From positions 33,548,934 to 33,612,933 of the forward strand of contig NC_063151.1 of the NCBI RefSeq assembly GCF_020921035.1: DNA of 64,000 nt, read 5' to 3'. Within the stretch, counting starts at the first letter, position 1, and each line of letters begins with the position of its first letter. The stretch is from Rhodamnia argentea (taxonomy: Eukaryota; Streptophyta; Magnoliopsida; Myrtales; Myrtaceae). A program made the position numbers and the translations under genes. Below, piece after piece: positions 51,808-62,820 of this stretch. The notes beneath the pieces are model-generated. The model was not told the DNA's origin. It made no database searches and saw only the letters and a program-made list of their open reading frames with translations.

Positions 51808-52570
51808 GGAAAATTTTCAAAAAAGGATATCAAATGCTCTCATTTTATTAAATAATGATTTGAAGTGGTTCTCATCTCAAACAAAGGCGTGGAGTGTTAT
51901 TATTGTCTCAAATCGGGGTATGAAGTGGCCATAACTGTTTTAAATAAGGGCTTGATCTCACCGTTCGACTAGAAATTTCGACCGATCAAAGGTATTTTCA
52001 TCAAAATACAACTTTAACTTAATTTTTAATTAAATGAAAAAAAAACTAAAATTGAAAGGAAAAAACAAACAAATACAGGGAGGGGGCACCACCCCAACTC
52101 GGGAGAGCGACGGCGAAGGCTAGCGACCTCGCCGACCGCAGGCGAAGGCCTCTTGCCCATATTTAGGAGAGTGTTCGGACCCTCTCCCTGCGCCGAGGCC
52201 GTCGCCTCGGGTCGGTGAGGTCGCCAACCTTCACCACCACCCACCGACGTTGGGGCGGCAACCATAGGCAATCCTCTTGCATGTGTTTGTTTGTTTGTTT
52301 TTTTTTTTTTTTTTGGAAATTTTGATCAAAGGAAAAAACAAAAAAAAATCATAAAATATGAAATGAACGAAATGCTCCTACTTATTAACGAGTCAAGCTC
52401 TTTTTTGAAATTAATAAGATCACTTCAATCTTTATTTGAGATAATGAATGTACTTTAGGCTGTTATTTCGGATAATGAAAGCACTTCAGGTTATTATTTA
52501 AAATAATATCAATTTTATATTTTTATTTAAGAAAATAAAGACATTTCGAGTATTTTTTTAAAATTTTTCC
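51808..52570. mobile_element. MULE-like element with 9 bp target duplication and GC-rich core
   Basis: A 763 bp element flanked by perfect 9 bp repeats aatttaacg (51799-51807 and 52571-52579). Ends: ggaaaattttcaaaaaa at the left and its mirror (...ttttttaaaatttttcc) at the right, followed by further mirrored AT-rich modules (cattttattaaataatgatt / tttttatttaagaaaataaag). The core at about 52075-52265 is strongly GC-rich. It has no transposase. The arms match the degenerate element at 11176-11712. Confidence 0.85.
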
Positions 52571-52869
52571 AATTTAACGTGATGAAATTCATTTCGTCGA
52601 GTTTCGAGAGTACTAAACGCTGGGGAGGCTATAAAATAATACTGTGAATGATGTGTCGGTTCAGGTCACTGTTGTGGGAAAATTAGACCTCGTTGGCAGA
52701 GTTTCTTTTCAACTGGGCATCATTTAGTTAGCTTTCAACGTGGATTTCTTTTTATTTGTGCAATTCAATAATAATTTCGAAAATTAGATTTTTTTTTTCT
52801 TTTGGGTCAAAGAAAATTAGACTTTCGACCCAAAAAAAAAAAAGAATTAGACTTTTTTATTGGGTATGA

Positions 52870-53200
52870 TTTTGAGAACGTGTTCTTTTTTCTTTTTGTC
52901 GAAAAAGGTTGTAACATTTCATTCATAATAAGAAAACCTACATTAATCGGTACTCATATAGTCGCAACATAACAGATCCCATGGGGGTTGGGGGGTTTGA
53001 CCATTCAGTCGGGAGAGAGTAAATTTTTTCGGTGGGCTTTTGCGACTCGATCCGCAGTACCGCTAGCCTCTCGTGGAATATGGACCACTCTAATTTTTCT
53101 GAGAACGTTGGGCGGGTGAGAAAATATTGACGTTGCGGGGGGTTGGGGGGAAGAAGGCGTAGGCCCCACAAGAAGGGTACGAACTGTAATTGAGGCCATT
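52870..53200 (-). mobile_element. 5'-truncated LINE 3' end (RNase H domain remnant)
   Basis: On the minus strand, near 53110-53000, the frame reads IRVVHIPREASGTADRVAKAH and then a stop. This is the C-terminal signature of the RNase H-like domain of plant LINE-1 elements (HIPREAN..AD.LAK). The 3' tail runs through gtaggttttcttattatgaatgaaatg toward an A-rich end at about 52870. Only the last part of the element remains, as is usual for LINE insertions. Confidence 0.68.
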
Positions 53201-53479
53201 TAATGTTTCATCCAAATTGCACGAGTTGCCCCGATTGCTTGCGTGCTTGTCTTAGGTGTTGTGTCGTGTCGTGGTGTCCAAACCCCGCTTTACGAAAACG
53301 AGTGGACGAGAAGGTGTTCGACTGGGAGCGGGCGAGGCTGCTTCGGCTTCGAGTCGGGGCTCCGGTCCATGTCCAGCTCATGGGATATCGATAAATCGGA
53401 TATTTACCCGATCGTCATCGAAATTGAATCAAGCTGGTAAAAATCGTTTGATCACGTGGGCTCTGCTTCGTACGATGTT

Positions 53480-54250
53480 TGTCCATGCTAGAGATGTGCA
53501 AAAGAATCAAAACTTTACTCGGACCGCCCAGAACCCGGATGAACCCGTCGATTCTGGCCGATTTCTAGTTTCAATTTGTTTGGAATCGGTGACTATCGAT
53601 TCGGTTCCCAATTCCACAAATAGGACCACCCACCTAAATCGGTATATATATACACAAGCCCTAATTTGGCATTCTCGCTCGGTGAGCGACGGTCACAGAT
53701 GCCTCGTCTCGCTCTCTTCTCTTTCACGAATTCTCTCTCAAGTCTCGGCTCTCGTGCTCTCGGTCGCCTATCACCTCCGGCCTCTAGCCCTCTATCCGCG
53801 GCTCTCACCTTCAAGTTGTGATGAAGGTGTGCCCATTTCCAGATTTTTGGAAATGGGCGCCGGTTAATATTTCCAGATTTTAGATCGGTTTCCATTTTCA
53901 GATTTTTGAAAATGGACTTGCAGGTTTATATTTAAAGGTGTTTTATATCCTACCGGTTTTGGAAACATGCATATTTTCAGGTTTAAAGCATATTTGCGAT
54001 TTTTTAAAACATGCATATTTTCAAGTTTAAGGCATACTTACGGTGAGGTATGGGGAGTCTTGGAAGACATGGCCAGTTTCATTGGACCCACCTAGAAACC
54101 AAACCGGACCTGTGATCCGGCTCTCGGGCGGGTCCAAGAATCAATGGGTGGTTCTCGATTCCCAATTTATGTAACCAACCCTTCGTGAGTGGTTTTCGGT
54201 TTCAAGATGGGAACCGACCCACCTTAAAACCAATCATCCACTAATTCGCG
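53480..54250. repeat. dispersed repeat with inverted cggttcccaattcc-type arms
   Basis: Left part (ggaccgcccagaacccgg, cggttcccaattcc, aggaccacccacct) is mirrored loosely by the right part (ggttctcgattcccaattt, gatgggaaccgacccacct). Between them are a TATA-like run (ggtatatatatacac at about 53640), CT-rich sequence, and short repeated units (tttccagattttt, atgcatattttcaggttta). It may be a non-autonomous transposon. The left start tagagatgtgcaaaa is hAT-like, but no matching right end was found. Confidence 0.4.
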
Positions 54251-55024
54251 CGGTACTTTTACGCTTAATATTTATCCTATAAAGTTTTGCGGTTGTATGC
54301 CAAATGTGAGTGGAAGATTAAATAACCATATATGAATCGTGCATGCATGCTTCTACCTCTCATTCAGGACTTTCCTTTTTAAGTAGCTGTGGCTTGTGGG
54401 TATCTAAACATTTTGGCTTGATTTATCTCCATGGCTATAAGCAAGATGTCCGCTCATGTGCATCAATTAAGGCTCCATCCGTGGGTAGCTCTCGAGGTTT
54501 TTTTTTAATCCCGAGTAAGATACGTGATTAGGATATAACAGCTACTGCATGCAAATTAAGTGCTTAACCACTTGGTCGACTCATCGCGGTTGACCATCAA
54601 GCTTTTGCTGGATCCAGATGCCCTTTCTTAAGTGGCAGCAATGCTTACATGTTGCATTCCCCTGGTGCACGTGAACCTGCTCGATCATCATCTCATGTGA
54701 GTCCAACAGCACATATCAATCAATGATTAATAATTGAGATAGGGGTGGGATTACATGCATCGCATCGATATAGTAATATTTCCCATTATTGTTTGAGAAA
54801 TAATGTTAGGCTTGTCTTACATCCACGTGGCATTTCCTTTCAGGCTGAGGGACAGCATAGATAATGTGGTTGGTGACCACGGACCACTCCTTGAGGCGTC
54901 CACTCGTGGCCTCTCAAAAGATCCTGATCGGAAAACTGATGGTCTTACGTGCTCGAGCGAGAGCTTCGGAGGATAAACAACCGCAGAAGCCAATTTGATC
55001 GCCACCGTCGTGCTCTGACATAGC
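54251..55024. other. 5' flank of the acetyltransferase gene, with a tRNA-like trace
   Basis: On the minus strand, near 54590-54540, tcgaccaagtggttaagc resembles a tRNA box A, but no convincing box B follows. It could be a SINE trace. The rest is unremarkable promoter-side sequence. Confidence 0.35.
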
Positions 55025-56240
55025 ATGGTTCATATGAGAGCTCTGAACTGTGACCTCTTTCCGAGTAGCCGCTTCGCCCGAGGCTTGTACCGTGACACGA
55101 GCGTTAAACGAAGCACTGGCGACGATCTTGTCTATCGAATCGTTCGCTGTAGAGAGTCCCGGGAGAGAGAACGATGGCGGCGCGAGGAGAGAGGCGGAGT
55201 CCCTGCATTACGGTGCTCGTTGTCCTCACCGGAGGAAGCGGAATTCGGAGGAATAACGGGGTTGAGAACAGAGCGGAGAGACGATGGCGGTGGACGGTTC
55301 GAGTATCTGGCGAAGGCGCACGGATGGGGAGTGAGGAGGTTGATTGAAGACGGAGACGAAATGAGGGCGGTGGCTCGAATCCAAGCCCAAGCCTTCCATG
55401 AACCGGTGGCTCTCTTCAACGATCTCTTCTTCCAGTTTTTCGAGGTTCGCATCTCTTTCGACGCCCCATAAAAGCCATGACTGCACTCGAATTTTATTTT
55501 AGGAAGCAAACCAGAACGTCTTCAGGAAAAAGTTCATTCTTTGACACGATTAACGTGTCGACGCAACTGTGTGATCTCGACACGATTGAGTGTCAAGAGT
55601 CTAACAGGTCCTGCTTTGACCCACCTTGTCTTAGGCAGAAGTGCTCGCCGGGCTCGTTTACAAACTCCGAAACTCCCCTTCGGACAGGCAAGCTTAATAT
55701 AAACCGCGACGTGATCGCTGTTTGTCCTAATTCATCGTCAATGTGTTGGAAAAAGAGAATCTGACATTGATCAAAACAGATACGCTTGCTTGGTGGCTGA
55801 GCCCGCGACGAGTGCTCCCATGCTCGAAGATGGAGTGGTCGGAGTGGTCGATGTCACGGTGTTGAGGGAGAAGGCTGTGCTTCGGCACTTACCGGGAGCT
55901 GAAGAGTACCTCTATGTGTCCGGCATTGCAGTGTCCGAGAGCTTCAGGTCCCCATCTATCTTACCTCTTCACAGCGGTTTTTCAATCGGGACAAGTTGAA
56001 CGTATGGCGATTCTAATTCTGAACAGGAGGCGGAAAGTGGCAACCGTGCTGCTCGAGGCCTGCGATGAGCTCTGCATTGGATGGGGCTACCGGTATCTGG
56101 TGCTCCGAGCTCATGAGGACGATTCTGGCGCTCGCACATTGTACGCGAACGCGGGTTATAGAGTCGTGACTGGGGATCCTATATGGGTCTCTTGGATCGG
56201 GAAAAGGCGACGCGTCCTTATGATCAAGAAAATCGGGTGA
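55025..56240 (+). CDS. GCN5-related N-acetyltransferase (GNAT), plant plastid type
   Basis: Acetyl-CoA-dependent GNAT acetyltransferase resembling Arabidopsis At4g28030. Four exons: 55025-55444, 55635-55687, 55780-55947 and 56027-56240, in frame, giving 284 residues. The 53 bp exon 2 codes AEVLAGLVYKLRNSPSD(R). Its donor is GC (55688-55689, CAG/GCAAGC), so a GT-only gene finder would miss it. Features: a variable basic N-terminus (transit-like, about 1-90), FEYLAKAHGWGVRRL, AVARIQAQAFHEP, YACLVAEP, GVVGVVDVTV, EEYLYVSGIAVSESFRRRKVATVLLEA (acetyl-CoA-binding helix region), LRAHEDDSGARTLYANAGYRVV, and WIGKRRRVLM. Plastid members of this group acetylate protein N-termini or lysines; the substrate here is unknown. 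The start codon is the least certain part. Confidence 0.88.
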
Positions 56241-56449
56241 ATCATAGTACGAAATTCGACTGCTACGCGCGATTCGCCTCTGCAAAATTTCAGAGTAGCA
56301 CAAGACAGAGGAGGAGATGACATTGATCCTACGCTGCGTGCAGTGAGTATCCTTACAAGTTGGAGGGATAGGATGGAAAATCTCTAAGATCGCTATTGAG
56401 CACCCTATTCTGTACTCACTTCATCCGTGCGAGAAACCAAGTTTGAATT

Positions 56450-56830
56450 GGAAAATTACTACGAACTTTTAGACTATTCTCGAATTGACCCGAAAAACAT
56501 GTATCTGTCTCAATTGATTCCCCTATTTTAACTTGTTAAGGACGATGATGGTTTTGATGAATCACTACGTTGAAAGCCGCATTGTTTTTTTTTTTCTATA
56601 GTCGCCCTTTTATCCTAAGGATAGATCAAAGTCACATTATCGTGATCGAGAGAATATTTAGGTACTTTGAGAATTGAATATTCTCCACGTCAATATCGAC
56701 CGGCCAAAGTTGGCCGGATGGACTGAATTGTTCAAAAGTAAAAAGTTTAAGACTCAATTAGCAAAAAAAAAGGGGGGGATTAAATTGAAACATTTCCAAT
56801 TAATTTAAGACTTTTTTGATAATTTTTCTT
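56450..56830. mobile_element. degenerate inverted-repeat MITE
   Basis: Left arm ggaaaattactacgaacttttagac is mirrored by the right arm ...cttttttgataatttttctt (with taatttaagac). Internal matches to the 31162 element include gactcaattagcaaaa and cggccaaagttggccgg. No clean target duplication is seen. Confidence 0.5.
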
Positions 56831-57113
56831 AAAAGGTTGTTAAGACATGTGCATGGAGATGAACCTCTCCACTGATGAAACTCATAATAGTCCTAATAGG
56901 AAACATTAGGTTTCTAATCAATAACAACTTAGAAGAACACGATAAGTGTAACTTTAGTGAGTCTATCTTCTACACATAACGTAAATTATTTCATGTGGGC
57001 ATGAAGAGAATACAAAAATGAGAGCGAGGAGGATTGACTTAATAATTAGGTTACCAAATTGATATATAAATTGAGTGCGCGAGAAATTTTACCACTAAAT
57101 TACAATTACCAAT
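56831..57113. other. spacer before the solo LTR
   Basis: AT-rich sequence with no recognised feature. Confidence 0.4.
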
Positions 57114-57645
57114 TGTTGGAGTTGGCGAATACTTCGGGGACCCTTGTTTCTCACACCGGGTACGTCCACGCGAGCTTAGGGAAACCGAAGTGTTACCCAA
57201 CGACATATGACCCCTACGCGCGGGATGCGGGAGTTCGGGGGCGGTGCCCCCGACACGGGTGTCCCGCCGACCGGGGGTTCGGGGGCAACGCCTCCCGACG
57301 GGGGTCCCGTTGCCCGGTCGACGGACGGCCGCCCCGCTCGCCGGTGAGCGGGTGGGGGTTCGGGGGCGGCGCCCCAAATCTCTACGGGTTTGGGCTTTTA
57401 TTTAAGCCGGCCCGTATGGTTGGGATTAAGAGATTTAGGTTTTTTAGCCCGTTTTTTGGGCATATATATTTTGCTCGATTTTATTATTGTAATTTGTGAA
57501 TTGGCTGAAAACTGAAAAATATAGTGAAAATCTCTTTGCGGGACGTAGCCCTAATCTTGGGATGAACTTGGGTAATCTCGTGCGTCTTTCAATTTTTCTC
57601 GATTCTCTGTGTGATCATCCGATTCGGTTCCGATAAATCCCTTCA
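57114..57645. mobile_element. solo LTR of a retrotransposon, with 5 bp target duplication
   Basis: A 532 bp unit starts TGTTGGAG and ends ...CCTTCA, with TG...CA termini. It is flanked by perfect 5 bp repeats ccaat (57109-57113 and 57646-57650), the hallmark of LTR insertion. No internal domain lies next to it, so it is a solo LTR left by recombination. The middle is very GC-rich and holds three copies of gttcgggggc (57233, 57277 and 57358), each followed by a C-rich partner that can form a hairpin. The strand is unknown. Confidence 0.82.
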
Positions 57646-57828
57646 CCAATATCAACCAATTAACAATGCCATCTATTTAGTATGAAGAGAATATAATTTT
57701 TGAAAGTTGACTTTTATTTGATATCAAACATACAAATTCTTCATGTGAATATGCAAATCACATACAACTTTTTCATTACTTTTATGGAACTATAATGACA
57801 TTCTTTATCTCTTGAAAGAAAAAAAAGA

Positions 57829-58597
57829 AGTGATATAAATAATCCTCAGATTTTAACTTAATATACAGTGTCGTCCTTGAAATTCATTCCACATGATCCA
57901 TGAACTACTCCTAAATGTTCAATCTAGTCCTTCACGAAATCAAATCAATCCTTCAGTACTATTCACAAGTTTCATAATTATACTATTGCTCATATTTCAT
58001 AATATCATTTCATTTCAATCCATTTTTCTAATTCACCACAAAGATATGCTAATTTTTCATTGGCTTTTGTCTTTTTAGCCTTTATAAATATTACGATAGT
58101 TCCATTTACCTATATTTTGGCACATAAATCTCTGTAATAGTAAATTAGACCATCATTTCGAGTTGTGCTGGGGTGATATTCCTCCTATTTTAAAAACAAG
58201 TGATTTGATAAGGATATCTACATAAGATACTAAGTTACCTATAGAGGATCGTACTTATGTTAATCAAAATCCCGTTCCTAATCTTTTATGAGATTTTGTG
58301 TGTTGTGTTTTTTTAAATAATTCTAGTTTAAAATGTAAATTAAGAAATTAGAATAGCAGGAATATTAAGATGTTCTATAATTTGTGCAACATTGAAATTA
58401 TGAAAAGTTATTAATTGTATCAAAGGACTAAGTAGAATTTTTCTATGGAAATTTGAAGAGTGAGATTGAACAAATTGAAAGTTTAGGGGGTAGATTGAAC
58501 ATTTTATGGATAATTCAAGTACCGTATTGAATAAATAAAAAATTCAAGGATAACATTGCACATTGAATAAAAGTTTAGGAACCGTCATTTTTCCTAC
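57829..58597. mobile_element. inverted-repeat element related to the 31371 MITE
   Basis: Left arm agtgatataaataatcctcagattttaacttaatatacagtg... mirrors the right arm (...cattgcacattgaataaaagtttaggaaccgtcatttttcctac). The layout is that of the 31371-31767 element with an added AT-rich middle. The target duplication is masked by A-rich flanks. Confidence 0.55.
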
Positions 58598-60193
58598 TTA
58601 AAAAAGATCTAAAATGAAATAACTGGGTATGAACCTTTCTTTATTCGTTGATGATTCAGCCTAATCTCAAGCCAAATTAGGTTTCCTATTTTCGAATAAC
58701 TATCGTCTGAGATGAATATTAGTTTTCAATTTAGAATACAGATCAAAGTTTGACTTTTTTTTGGATAATCATACAATTTTATTGCTCACCAACAATATGA
58801 TGCAAAGAAAAGAGTACCTCAAATTTTTACAGGAGAGGGATATTAATCATTATTTTCTTTCGCAAATATCTTCATTTCATCCATTTTAAATATATTACAT
58901 TCATGAAAAAATAAGTGAAAATTTATCCGACGCACATCCGAAATAACAAATCAAACAACGAATCCATGCTTTGGAATTTTTGGCTCAAACCAAACAAGTT
59001 CATGACACTAATTTTGTTTTTTTTTTTCCTGATTAAACCTCGCCAAATATATATAAATATTATTTTTTAAGCAGAATTCTTTTGATTTAAATTAAATGGT
59101 TGGTCTTAAAAATTTTAAAGCAATATAAAATCTCTAAAATAACGAAGGCGTCGATTCAAATTTGATATGTACAATCCCTGTTCGACGAAGATAAGATTGA
59201 TCGAGGGTAGGACCCAGTCGCTGACGACGACTCTTCTCCTTCTTCGTATGCTGCGGATGAATGCACTGGATACTTGCCCCCTCACACGGAACTCCGAGAC
59301 AAGCAATCAAAAGCCAATCTAGGAGTGTTCTTCCTCCTTGTCCGAGACCGAGTGGTGAAGAAAAGCCATCTCTTTCTTGATCATTGCGCTGCTTTATTCC
59401 TGTCTTCCTGATCTCCCTGGACTCCGTCTGGATCCCTCTCCGCGTTCTTCTGTTGTTGGTTTTTCAGTAAGTTGATCTCGCCATCCTTCTCCCTGTTCTG
59501 TGTGTGATCGGAGGTTCGGTGCCTCTTGGTTTGTTCTTGATCTTGTAAGTTGATCCCGATGGTGAAAATCTCTCCTTTTTCTCTGGCTCATCGATTTGTG
59601 TGTTCGTTCGATTATTATCCGCCGTTTGAGGATGTGGGTTACTGTCAAACTCGACCATCGTGATGATGTTTAGTTCTTCATCTACTGAGTACACCTTGTT
59701 TGTCAGCTATTCTGCTTTGTTTCCGATACGCTCGGTTTTGCTCGCAATATTCGACTGCGGGGAGCGAATGTGAGAATTCTTGTATTTGATCGGTTTAGTT
59801 GTCCGCGAGAGCCGGTGATGGACCTAAGATGTCAGGAAATTTCAAAGAGAAATTGAAGGGGTTGCGAATTTAAGAACAAATCTCTGGGGAATTCTCACAA
59901 ACACCAGGGCATGACATCTGTTAAAAGTGAAATTGGGAAGCGTACGTGTCCTGATTGCCTTTGTATGTTGACAACTGACGAGTCTCTATGGATGTCTCAA
60001 TTTGGTAATAGTAAGAGGAACGGAAGTAGGGGAGGAAACGAGATAAATGAAAAATCATACGCTGGTAAAGAGAATCAAGCTTTGACATAATTCTTTGAAG
60101 TTGTGTCGAAGTGCTGTCATGATATAGCAACAGATGGATGTTATAACTATATATCTTTTAAGACAAAATTGTGAGTGTATACCTGCAGGGTAC
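58598..60193. other. AIG1 promoter side and 5' leader
   Basis: AT-rich to about 59110, then CT-rich leader. A leader exon probably ends at 59466 (ttttca/gtaagttg) and joins an exon beginning at 60188 (after acctgcag), so a 5' untranslated intron of about 0.7 kb is likely. Open frames here are not protein-like. Confidence 0.5.
59049..59059 (+). promoter_or_regulatory. candidate TATA box of the AIG1-type gene
   Basis: tatatataaat lies shortly before the CT-rich leader, which starts near 59220. The surrounding sequence is AT-rich, which weakens the call. Confidence 0.3.
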
Positions 60194-62820
60194 ATGATGG
60201 GGGGAAGTGCAATCGATGATGACTGGGAGCTTACTTCCCCAAGCAATGGGATTAAGACATTGGTACTTGTTGGCCGTACCGGCAATGGCAAAAGTGCTAC
60301 GGGGAACACCATTCTTGGAAGAAAGGCCTTTAAGTCGAGGGCTAGCTCTTCTGGCGTCACAAGCACCTGTGAATTGCAGAGAACTGTCCTGCGGGATGGC
60401 CAAATTGTGAATGTGATAGATACTCCAGGTATGATTGTGGGATTGATCTTGTAGATCATATTATATTATGCCAATTCAAGAGAAAACATTGTGTGTTGAA
60501 GCTTTTGCTTATCGGTTAGTCCAGTAGACACTTATTTGGCAGATAGCGGCCCTGATATCGCATATTGTGGCAGGTCTCTTTGATATCTCCGCTGGAATTG
60601 ATTTTGTTGGCAAAGAAATAGTAAGATGTATTGATCTGGCGAAAGATGGAATTCATGCTGTACTTGTAGTGTTCTCTGTTAGAACACGGTTTTCAGAGGA
60701 GGAAGAAGCTGCTCTCCGTAGCTTGAGAACTTTATTTGGCAGTAAAATAGTTAACTACATGATTGTCATATTTACTGGAGGAGATGAGCTTGAGGATAAT
60801 GATGAGACATTGGAGGACTATTTGGGTCGTGAGTGCCCACAGCCTTTGAAGGTTGATTTTTCTGCCTGCTTTACTTCTTGTTGCAAAATAGAAGTAGAGG
60901 TTTCTTACTGATTTAAAAAAAGAAGGGGTTTCTCTCTTGTCTTCCAATTTTTTTAGGTTATTGCAGGATAAATTCTTTCTTGTCTTTTATTTGATTAGGT
61001 TATTGCACAATAAAAGATAGCTGTTTCTCATGTTTGTGCTGTTTGAGATGAATTCCACAATTTGTTATGGATCATCCAGGGGGAATTATGGTGACTGCTT
61101 GTTGCTTGAGCGTGAGAAATGCAGTAAACTATTGTTTTGTTCTTTTTGAAAATTTGTCGGGCTGAGAGGGAGTTCTGTTGCTCTATCAAAGAAGAGTTCA
61201 CCAATGATAGAACAATTAAACAGCTCTCTTAACTATATATTGGATGCTTCATGAACTGCATAGTCTTTTCTAGTAGTTCCTTTGATCCTGTCTACAACTC
61301 TTTGTTCAAGAATTAATCTTCACTTAACACAAGCAATAATGTGCTTTTCGATCTGAGATTTTGTTGTCACTGAGAATACTATATACTTAAAACTTTTTTA
61401 CGAGGTAATTTATCATGGAATACTAGGTGAACTTCAGATTTCAAACACTGATTTGGGTTCCCATAAACCACATTGTGTTCAAACATACTTAATATTGCAT
61501 GCCTAGTCAGACAACATTTTATTCTTAATTTTTGGTAAGCATTGTTGATTTTGGAAGTTAATGTATTGAAGCAGCCAGATGTGTCTGTCAGCATGCGTTT
61601 GTGAATTTCTTGTGAAATGAATGGTTGGACATGCATGTGTACTCAAAATTTGATTAGTGATGCTATCTTTCTTATTGGTTAACCCAACATGAATAGGATG
61701 TAACTCTCTGCATGAAGCTTTGTCTCTCTTTTGATGTTATCTCTTCAATTCTGCCCTAACATATGTCAATGCACCATCCTTATTTCATAGGACATTTTAA
61801 TTCTCTGTGAGAATCGAAAGGTACTTTTTGATAACAAGACCAAGGATGAAACCAAGAGGATTGAACAGGTCCAGCATCTGTTATCCCTTGTAAACACGGT
61901 CATGTTGCAGAATGATGGAAAACCTTATACAGATGATTTGTTTGTTGAAATGAAGGTAAGTTGATGACATTAGGTTGTAATTGTTGGAAGCATATTAAAT
62001 AATGTGTGCCAGTGTCACTTTTGGCTCAATTCTGTGATGTATATGTCTATCTACAGAAAGGGGCAATGAAGCTCCATGAGCAGCAAGAAGTTGTTGGTTC
62101 CTTGAAAGGATACACTAAAGGAGAGCTCATGAAGTTGGAGGAGCAGATGCATAAGTCTTATGAGGAGCAGCTGCAGCGAATCACTGAGATGGTATAAATT
62201 TCTTACACTTCTATGTCAGCTTTTGCTTTGTCGTTGTGGGTACTTTCATCGATTCAGAGTTATATGGTCGAATATTTTTATCGGCTGAGAAACTAGAAAG
62301 TGTTTCTTCGCAGAATTATAGCTTTTGCCTGTCTGTTCTTCTGCATTGGTCCTCTTCTGGAACTTATAATTTTCATGGTGTCAGTTCAAATTTATATGCT
62401 GAGAGATTTCTGACTCTGTACTTCCTTTTCCTATATAGTTCGGTGTAGGTCCTGTAGATATGTTTTCAACCTTGAAAGTCAGTTGCTAAGGAAATGTTTG
62501 AACCATAAACACTATCTGAAATAGTGGAGGGTGCTTGATAATATTCTATTCCTTGAAAGTTAAGCTTGGGTTGGTCTGTCTTTTAGCTTATGAATGATTC
62601 TTTTATCTAGGTTGAAGCAAAGCTTAGAGAGACAACAACTAGACTGGAGCAAAAGTTGGCAGAAGAGCAAGCTGCTCGAATGAGGGCAGAAGAGCTCGCG
62701 CAGTTTGCTCAAATGAAGTCAAATGATGAAATCCGTCTTCTGAGGGAGAGTCTAGAGAAAGCGCAGAGGGAGACCCAGGAGCTCCGTAAGCAAGCCGAAA
62801 GTCGATGCGCCATATTGTGA
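60194..62820 (+). CDS. AIG1/GIMAP-type GTPase with coiled-coil tail and prenylation box; one-base deletion in exon 3
   Basis: Plant AIG1-family GTPase, like Arabidopsis At1g33970. Coding exons: 60194-60428, 60574-60851, 61792-61955, 62057-62191 and 62611-62820, all with GT-AG borders. About 340 residues are expected if intact. G1: [13 protein letters not shown] (residues 27-39); G3: DTPG at the first intron; G4: TGGDELE; then [11 protein letters not shown]. The last two exons code a charged coiled coil ([35 protein letters not shown]). The protein ends Cys-Ala-Ile-Leu, a CaaX box predicting geranylgeranylation and membrane attachment. Exon 3 is 164 bp where the family frame needs 165: one base is missing at about 61800 ([19 protein letters not shown] region). 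This shifts the frame; it is either a sequence error or a real lesion. The family is linked to defence and stress responses. Confidence 0.88.

Noticed and set aside
54540-54592. tRNA gene on the minus strand
   Set aside because: A box A-like motif is present but no box B and no cloverleaf, so at most a SINE trace.
57059-57499. 146-codon open frame in the solo LTR region
   Set aside because: Caused by GC-rich LTR sequence with few stops; the composition is not protein-like.
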